Shown here one piece after another: positions 25,876 through 34,800 of a DNA stretch of 36,045 nt. Under the pieces are notes generated by a model. The model worked only from the letters and a program-made list of their open reading frames with translations, did no database searches and had not been told where the DNA came from. The stretch spans positions 1 through 36,045 of the forward strand of contig JAIRVT010000080.1 in the NCBI GenBank assembly GCA_031253755.1. Reading direction: 5' to 3'. The DNA comes from Enterobacteriaceae bacterium (GTDB taxonomy: Bacteria > Pseudomonadota > Gammaproteobacteria > Enterobacterales > Enterobacteriaceae). A program made the position numbers and the translations under genes. The number at the start of each line of letters is the position of its first letter. Position 1 is the stretch's first letter.

Positions 25876-28800
25876 ATGGGAAAATCATTCAACCGAAGTA
25901 CAGAATACTTCTTTACCGGTAGATACGAAGATGATAACGACAGCAACACCATATACGCTATCGGTGTTGGAGGCGTCATTAATGCCTACGGTGGCGATGA
26001 TTACATCGTCATCGGTTCGGTTGGCGCGACCGTTAATACATCATGGGGAAATGATACGGTTGTCGGTGCCGCCGGTTATCTGAACATCAATGACACCTGT
26101 GGCGATCTGACAGTCAAAGGCGGTTCCGGCTATACCAGTATCAATAAAACACATAATGGCACCATCGAATTTGCCGGCGCTGCCGGAGGGTTAAACATCA
26201 GCCACACCGGTGGCGATGGCAATATCCATTACGCGGGTGTCGCTGGCTATAACGGTATCAGCCGCCAAGGCATACAGGGAGATATCCGGTTTAGCGGCGC
26301 AGGCGGCTATAACCATCTGCGCTCCGAGATTAAATTGGGCGATATCTCTTTTACCGGTGCGGGCGTTGCCAACGTTATCGATCATACGGCTGATTACGGC
26401 GATACCGAATTTAACGGTGCCGGTGGGGCCAACGTCATCATCAAAAAAGGCAAAAAAGGCCAACTGCGCTTTAACGGTGCAGGCGTTGCCAACGTACTGA
26501 TTCATCAGAGCCAGCGCGGGGATCTGGAAGTCAATGCCGGGGGAGCGGCAAACGTGCTGCTTCGTTTCGGTGATGGCCGCTACCTCGCGCATCTGCTGGC
26601 GGCCGGCAATTTTTCTCTCCATAAAGGCAATGGTGACAGCCGCATCAGCATGGCAGGCGGTTTTAACACGCACACTCACATCGGTGATGGCGACGCGAAT
26701 TGGTCAGGGGTTGGCGGTGCCAATGTGCTGACCAAACAGGGCAACGGCTCCCTGCACTCTGTCATGGGCGGCGGCGCTAACGCCCTGACCCATCTCGGTG
26801 ACGGAACAACCTCCGCCATAATGTTGGGCGGTGCCAATATCCTGACCAAAGCCGGCAATGGCGATACCCACGGCATCCTGTTCGGGCTGGGTAACGTGCT
26901 GACCCATGTGGGTGACGGAAAAACGTCAGGCGTGATGGCGGCGGCCGGAAACATTTTCACCAAAGTGGGCGATGGCGAAACCCTCGCTGCGATGGTCGCC
27001 GTCGGCAATATCTTTACTCATGCCGGCAAAGGCAATGCGTATGCGTTGATGGCGGGCGGCGGCAATATCTTCACCAAAATCGGTGATGGCGATGCACTGG
27101 CGCTGATGCTGGCCTTCGGTAACGTCTTTACCCACATTGGCAATGGCACGAGCGTTGCCCTGATGATCGCCAAAGGCAACATTGCCACCAAAGTCGGCAA
27201 TGGTGACACACTGGCGGCCATGATCGGCACCGGTAATTTGTTGACTCACATCGGTCAGGGACCGACTTTTGCTGCCATGATTGGCGGAGCGAACGTACTG
27301 ACCAAAGTCGGCTACGGCCTGACAGCGGCCTTAATGATCGGCAAAGCCAATATCATGACCCACATTGGTGAAACCGATGTCGGTGACAGCACCACTGTCG
27401 GCCTGTTTGCCGGTGCCGCAAACATCATGACCAAAGTCGGCAATGGCACCACACTGGCAGCGATGTTCGGCAAAGCCAATATCATGACCCATATCGGCAA
27501 CGGCATGACCGGCGTGCTGGCGTTAGGTAAAGCCAATATCGTCACCAAAGTGGGCAATGACTTTATGGGCGTTGTGGCGGCGGCAGAGGCTAACATCGTC
27601 ACCCATGTGGGTGACGGCACAACGGCAGCCCTGCTGTACGGCAAAGGCAATGCGCTGACCAAAGCCGGTGATGGCACGGTGGTCGGCCTGCTGGTGTCAA
27701 AAATCGGCAACCTGATGACCCATATCGGTGATGGCGCAACCATCGGCTTTGCCAAAGGCGAAGCCAATATCATCAGCAAAATCGGTGATGGCTCAGGCAT
27801 CAATGCCGTCTGGGGCAAGGCGAACATCCTGACCCATTACGGTGATGGCAACCGCTACAACTTCGCCAAAGGTGACGCGAATATCATCACCAAAGTGGGT
27901 GATGGCTCAGACATCACCGTGGCGCAAGGACAGGCCAATATCGTGACGCATATCGGCAACGGTGATGATTACACCGGTGCATGGGGCAAAGCCAATGTCA
28001 TCACCAAAGTGGGGAACGGGCGTAATGTGGTGCTCGCCAAAGGTGACGCCAATCTGGTGAGCCAGATAGGTGAAGGTGACAGTTTCAATCTGTTGTGGAG
28101 TCAGGGAAATATCGTCACCAAAATCGGTGAGGGTACGCAGTTAACCGTCGCCAAAGGCAAAGGCAATATCACCACCACGGTCGGCGACGGACTGAGCGTC
28201 ACCGCTGCGCATGGCAACCTGAACATCAACACCAAAGTGGGCGACGGCGTTTCCGTCAACGCGGCATGGGGCAAATACAACATCAATACCCGTGTCGGTG
28301 ACGGCCTGAATATTGCCGTGATGAAAGGCACCGGCAATGCCAATATCCGCGTGGGCGATGGCCTGAATATCAACGCGTCTTATGCCCGCAATAATGTGGC
28401 CGTGCAAATCGGCAACGGTGATTTTTACAGCCTCGCAGTAGCGGAAAGCAATACCCAGAGCAATAAACTGGGGGCGCTGTTTGATAACGCCAAGCAGACG
28501 CTGCTGGGCATGGCGGGCAGTCAGGGCATTAGCTATCTGATTAACGGTGAAGAGCATAATATCTCTGGCGCACGCAGAGGCCGTAGCCCTATTGGAATGC
28601 CGGAAGTTTCCTCACTGAAAGGTTTTGAACTGACCGAAATTGCTGAAGTCACGTCTGACCTGCAAAGCAGCCTGCAAGGTAAAGTGTCAGACGTGAATAC
28701 GCCAGACAGCGATGCCATTCCGGCAGGCAACGCAACGGATAACATCACAAATAGCGCGCAGCAGGATAAAGCCAGCGCCGAAGCCGACCGTCAGCGTCTG

Positions 28801-31800
28801 GAGCAGGAAAAAGAGCAACAGCTCGCCGCGATTTACGATACAAAGGCACAACTGGAAGCCACCGATTTGGCCTATATGGAGACCAACGGTCAGGCACAGC
28901 GCGCCGCTGTCCATTTTGAAGCCCAGTCCGTCACCAACGAGTTGCTGGCAAAAACCAAACGGCTGGCAGCGCTGGCTGATCAGGCTGGACATAACGGCGC
29001 ATCCGGCGACCAATGGCGCGACCGGTTTGCCGCCGGTTTACTCGGCAATATCCAAACCCGGCTGGACAGCGCCAAAGAGACCGCGCAGCAGCAACTGGAG
29101 AGCGCTCAACAGGCTTCGTCACAGCGCCTGAATGAGGTGCAGGAAACCGTTGCCAAATCTGAAACGGGCGCCAGCAACGGGCAACAGCACCATCGGCAGG
29201 CCATGCAGGATATTGACGACAGCCGCGCCAGTATCACATTACGCCAGCAGGAAGCACTCGCTCACAGCAAACAAGCAGAACAAGCTGTGGGTGACGGAAA
29301 ATCCGCCGCCCGAACCGCAGAAGAACGCGCAGAGCAACATGTTCAGCAGGCAACTTCTGAGACAAAACAGAAAACAGCACCATCAGAGGCGACACAGCAA
29401 TACCGTGCAAAAACGCTGGCAAGCGGATTGTCAGGCAAAACGCATCCTGCCGATGATGGCGAAAAAGCCAACAGTCATATTGGCAGCCATACCGGCCCTG
29501 AGTCCGTTGCTCAGGCGGAAGAAAAATGGGGTCTGGAGCTGCAATATCTGCAAGAGGATCTGACAGAACTCACTGACGCAAAAGCAGCGCTGGCGCGTTT
29601 ACAGATCAACGCTGCGATTCGTTCCCGCAAGCCGGATTTACACAAACCGCATTCTGACAGCGTAGGTGATATAACTGCCGAACCGTTCGGAAAAGAACCG
29701 AATATCGCCGATCCCGCGCTCAGTGAACTCAAGGCACTGGGTGAAAGCAGCGCCCAGCCAGCCTCTCAGGATAAACCTGAAACATCCGGCGCTGCGATCA
29801 GGGCACAGAAAGTGGCGGATATTTACCGCTGGCTGGACAGCGATAACGGATTTGCGAACGAAAATTATATTCCGGTGCCCGGTTTTGATCGCGTCGATGC
29901 CGATATTCCCGATACGCTCAGGCAAAAAATAGTCACTTTTGTGAAAGATTGTCTGGAAGATGCCGGAGACAAAATACCAAAAGATCAACGCAGCTCGCTG
30001 GCAAAACTGTTCGTTGACGCCACAATCGACTATGACTGGGATAAGCGGGTTGAGTTCATCTCAAAACTGGAGAAGCTTGGCTATAGTTTTGCGCCTGTTC
30101 ATGGTGAAGAAAGTATCGTGTCATTCTGGTCAGGCAAAAACTTCAAACAGTATCGCGATATTCTCGACAACATTCAGATGGATGGCAAAAAAGTCGTCTA
30201 CGATACCGATATCGAAGGCGGCGCTTTTGCGATTAGCCTGAATAAACTGCTGATGCGTTGGGGCGACCTGTTCCTTAACCCGGATATCGCTGAACAGAAT
30301 GCACTGAACTCGGTGATCCGCGCCGCGACCCTCAGCAATACCGGTTTCTGGAGTTCCCTGTATGCCACCGGTTCACGGGGTGATGTTTACGCCATCGCGG
30401 AAGGCGGCCTGCGGCTGGGTAACTACTTCTGGAATGTCGAATTGCCGGTATTGCGCCAGTTACAGCGCGAAGGGCTGGTGGGTGAAATTCGCCTGCTGGA
30501 CAAAGCACCGAAAGACTATCAGGGCGTGCCACTGGAAAATATCGGCCGCAGATTGACCGAAGCCGGCGTTGCGGTGAAAGCGCGTTTTGATTCTCTCAGC
30601 CTTGAAGAGCAGGCAAGACGCCTTGCCCTGAACCCGACCGGTTATAAGCCGGATACCCTGATCGATCTGGATATCAAAACCAGTGCCATCGATACCCTGC
30701 TGAGTCAGGCGCTGCCCTTCTATAACTTGCGTACCGAGCGCAACTTGCTGACGAACCTGTCGGAAGATTTCGAAGGCTTTGAAATCCGTCCGTGGCCGGG
30801 CAAGCGTCCGGATGGCTCAGACATCGAACAATGCAAGAATATTCTGCTGGATACGCAGGATGACGCCTCAATTAAAGCCATTGAGCGCTTTATTCTGGCA
30901 AACTTCGACCATTACGAACAACTGCCGGATGCGTTATATCTGGTGGACAATCGCATCATTTCCCATGATAACGGGCGTACCCGCATCCTTGCGGAAAAAG
31001 TTGCGGAAAAAGCGGCGGGCGGCTGGCACTACAAACCAAAAACTGACCTGTACTCCGTGGCCGAATTACAGGAAGCGGCTTATGTGAAAGGCAAAATCCG
31101 TGGTGACAGCTATCAGCATGTGCTGGATGCGCTGAAAAGCTATGAACAGGAGCTGAAATACAGCACCGATTATGATTTTGATGCCATTGAAAAGCTGTCC
31201 GATCTGCAACATCAGGCGGAAGGCTACCTGTTGGGGCACCCGGATTCAGAACGTGCTCCGGCGCTGAAAAATCTGTTATCACAAATTCATGTGCGCATGG
31301 ATGAAGTGCTGGCGATTGCGGAACCGGAAGTGAAAGCCGCGGCAAGGGGCAGTTTCAGCGATCTGTACAACCAACTCGGCAACGCTAACCTGAAATCATC
31401 GAAACACCTGTATCTTGATGAACAGGGCAATTTCGTCACCCGTGGCAAAAACAACATTCAGATTGCCGCAAAAATAGCCAGCGGGGAAAACGCGCTGGAG
31501 CAGGTCAAAACCGCCGTCACGCAGGAATATGGTCAGTCCATCGCAGAAACGGTTTTTGCCAACCTGACGCCGCGCGAGCTGGCGAAAGATGGCAAAGGAA
31601 TTGATGTTTCCGGCCTGAAAAAGATCCACCAATCCATTGAACAACAACTGTCGCCGGTCAGCGCGACTCTGTTTGTCTGGAAACCCAGCGATCACAGCCG
31701 GTTGGGGCACGCTGCCCTGCAAATCGGCCACGGGCGTACTGAGGTCAGCGCGGAAAATGCCGGTGATTTCAACGAGAAAAACTATGTCAGCTGGTGGCCG

Positions 31801-34800
31801 AAAGGCAGCAAATCCACCAATCTGAGCCATATTTTTGATGTCTCTTCGGAAGAATACCCGGATATCAAATTGCGCTGGCGTGACCTCAGCCAACCGGCGG
31901 AACAAAACACGTTGCTGGCGCAGGATGTGGCTTCCGAAGAACGGGATAATTTCGGCCTGCACAATGGCTCACGCAAGCTGGAAAAATTCCGCGAAAAAAT
32001 ACAGGCAGCCAAAGGCGTTGATGCCAAATTCGAAGAAATCAGCGAAGGCTTTGCGATGGCAGCGCTGGCGAACCCTAACCTGCTGAACGCTGCCGGTATC
32101 CCGGAACATATCTCACGCCCGTTTATCCAGCAATGGGAAGACAGCAGTCTGGATATGCTGGAAGTCGGCAAGAACTTTGCCGAAGCGTTACGGGCAGCAG
32201 CGAAACAGCAATCTCCTGAACTGGCGGAAAAACGCATCACGAATGTTATCCGCCAATTTGCCGAACAAGAACTGGTCGATATTCAGGGTTTTAAAACCCG
32301 TAAGGCGAATCAGGGACGTGTGTTCCGCATCAATTTGGCGGGATTGGACTCGGCAGCCATGCAGGCGGAATGGCAAAAAATCAGCCAGAACCCGGATGCC
32401 CGTTACCAACTGGCGACCAATAACTGCTCCAGTATCGTTGCCAGAGTGCTCAAAGCCGGCGGCGCGGATCAGCTGATCGGCCACACATGGCGCCCGCACT
32501 TTGGTATCTGGACGCCCACCGAGCTATTCAATTATGCGCAGGCTTTGCAGGAAGTGCAGGCAGAAACCGCGCTCAAAAAGCCCAATCACCTGACAGGTGA
32601 AACCAGCCCTGACACAGACTCGCTGAAGCCGCTGGCTGTCGAACCTGTCGTTAACACCCCGCATACCGTTGACAACCAGAACGTCGATGTCTGGGATCAG
32701 ATCGCGGTGAAACCACAGGCCGGAAAAGGAGAAAGAAACGCAAACGGAGAAAGCCGTTTCGATAGTCAGATCATTATTCAGATGGAAAATGATCCGGTCG
32801 CGGCACAGGCGGCGGCGAGTCTGGCGGGGAAACATCCCGACAGCAGTGTCATCGTCCAGCTTGACGCCAGCGGGCACTATCGTGTGGTGTATGGCGATCC
32901 GGCGCAGTTCTCGAAACAACAGGCTGCCAATGACGGACAATCAGCCCACAGGCAAAAAATACGCTGGCAGATTGTCGGACACGGGCGTGATGACACCGTA
33001 CAGCAGCTGACCCGCATGAGTGGCTACGGTGCCGATGAACTGGCGCTGAAACTAAAACAGTTCCACGCCGATTTCAAACAAACCACACCGGAACATATCA
33101 GTCTGGTGGGCTGTTCATTGATTCGTGACAATCAACGTGACGGCTTTGCGCACCGCTTTATTTCGGCCCTTGACGCGCAAGGGCTGCGCACGACGGTATC
33201 GGCGCGCAGCAGCGAAGTGGCGGTGGACAGCATCGGGCGCAAACATACCCGTGATGCGCAGGCACAATGGGTTCACAAGCTGGTGGATAACAAAATTGTG
33301 CTGGGCTGGAAGGATAACGGCGAAATAGAAGCACGCACCGAACACATTCGCCGTGGTATCGCTGAAACGGATATCGACCTGTCCCGTATTGGTCACAGCG
33401 CCATCAAAGCCGAACCGACAGGCGCCATTGCGGAAAATACGGAAGCCTTCCATGCGCCGAAACCGCATGAAACGAGTGATTCACCAGCCAGTACGGCTTC
33501 TGATCAGCATCTGAGCTACTCCGGCAATATCCAGCTACAGGTTGGCGATGGCGAGTTTTCCGCGCTCAACTGGGGAACGACCAACGTCGGCATCAAAGTC
33601 GGCAACGGCGGCTTCAAATCGCTGGCGTTCGGTGACAACAATGTCATGGTTCACATCGGCAATGGCGACAGCAAACACAGCGTCGATATCGCCGGTTATC
33701 AGGCATTCGAAGGCGCGCAGCTCTTTACGGGCAACCGTAACATCAGCTTCAATCTCGGCCGCAGTAATGACCTGATTGTCATGCTGGAAAAATCGATCCC
33801 GACACCGCCGTTAGTGAATCCGTTTGAGGGTGCTGCGCGTATTTCCGGCGTATTGCAGGCGATTTCGTCATCATCGTCGTCACACCATAACGGTTCTGAC
33901 TGGCTGGCAGCACAGGAGAAACAATGGACACTGGCGGGAGCGAAAAAATATGTCAATGATCTGTCCGGTCTGGATCTCTCCAGCAGCGTCCAATACGCAA
34001 GCCTGACGGAACTCAATACGGAAAATGAACGCAGCAGCCGTGGCCTGAAGAGTGATCTCGAAAGTACGCTGAACAAAAAGTACAACCAATGGCTGGGGGG
34101 CGCAGGTTCGCCATCTGAATCGGGCAGTCTCAGCCAGGCGGATAAATTCCGGCAGGCCAACGAAAAACTGGCGTTCAACTTTGCCGTTGGCGGGCAAGGC
34201 GCCGATATTCAGGTCACCACCGGTAACTGGAATTTCATGTTTGGTGACAATATTGCGTCCCTACTGGACACCAATCTCGGTTCGCTGTTTGGCCTGATGA
34301 CGCAGGAATACACCGCCACGGGCATGGCAAAAACCACCTTTACTTTCAGCCCGGCGGATTTACCCCGGCAGATCAAAAATAAACTGCTGGGCAATCTGGC
34401 TGGCGTCAGCGCCGATACCACGCTGGCGGATATTTTTGCCGTGGATTACACCGCCGATGGGCGCCTTGTTTCCCGCTCAGGGCAGCCGGTGGACGGCGTG
34501 GCAATCCTGCGGGAAATGCTGGAGATCATCGGTGAATTCAGCGGCGATCAGCTGAAGACATTCACCGATCCAGCCAAGTTGCTCGACAGCCTGAAAGCGG
34601 GCTTAAGCACCGGTGCTGACGGCGTGAAAACGTTTGCCGAAAGTCACGGACTGAAAGCCAAAGAACCGGACGAAGCGCAGGCGGGCGCTATTTCCCTGAA
34701 TGACACTCCCCTGAATGAAAATGGCAAGCCTGCCGAACAACCGGAACGCACTTTCGGCTTTAACGCACTGAACCTGCCAAACCTGTTTGCCACGCTATTC

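Noticed and set aside
27312-27827. Long open frames opposite the MARTX B repeats (for example a 171-codon minus frame)
   Set aside because: They are periodic mirror frames of the repeat, rich in Pro, Ser, Leu and Ala, with no ribosome binding site. The plus-strand toxin frame explains them.
26640-28440. CRISPR-like periodic array
   Set aside because: The 57-60 bp periodicity is coding repeats of the MARTX toxin; there are no unique spacers between constant repeats and no cas genes.
29806-31020. First MARTX effector as RRSP (Ras/Rap1 endopeptidase)
   Set aside because: The RRSP signature segments GEVHG, GLEHL and KAHLQSH are not present anywhere in this domain.
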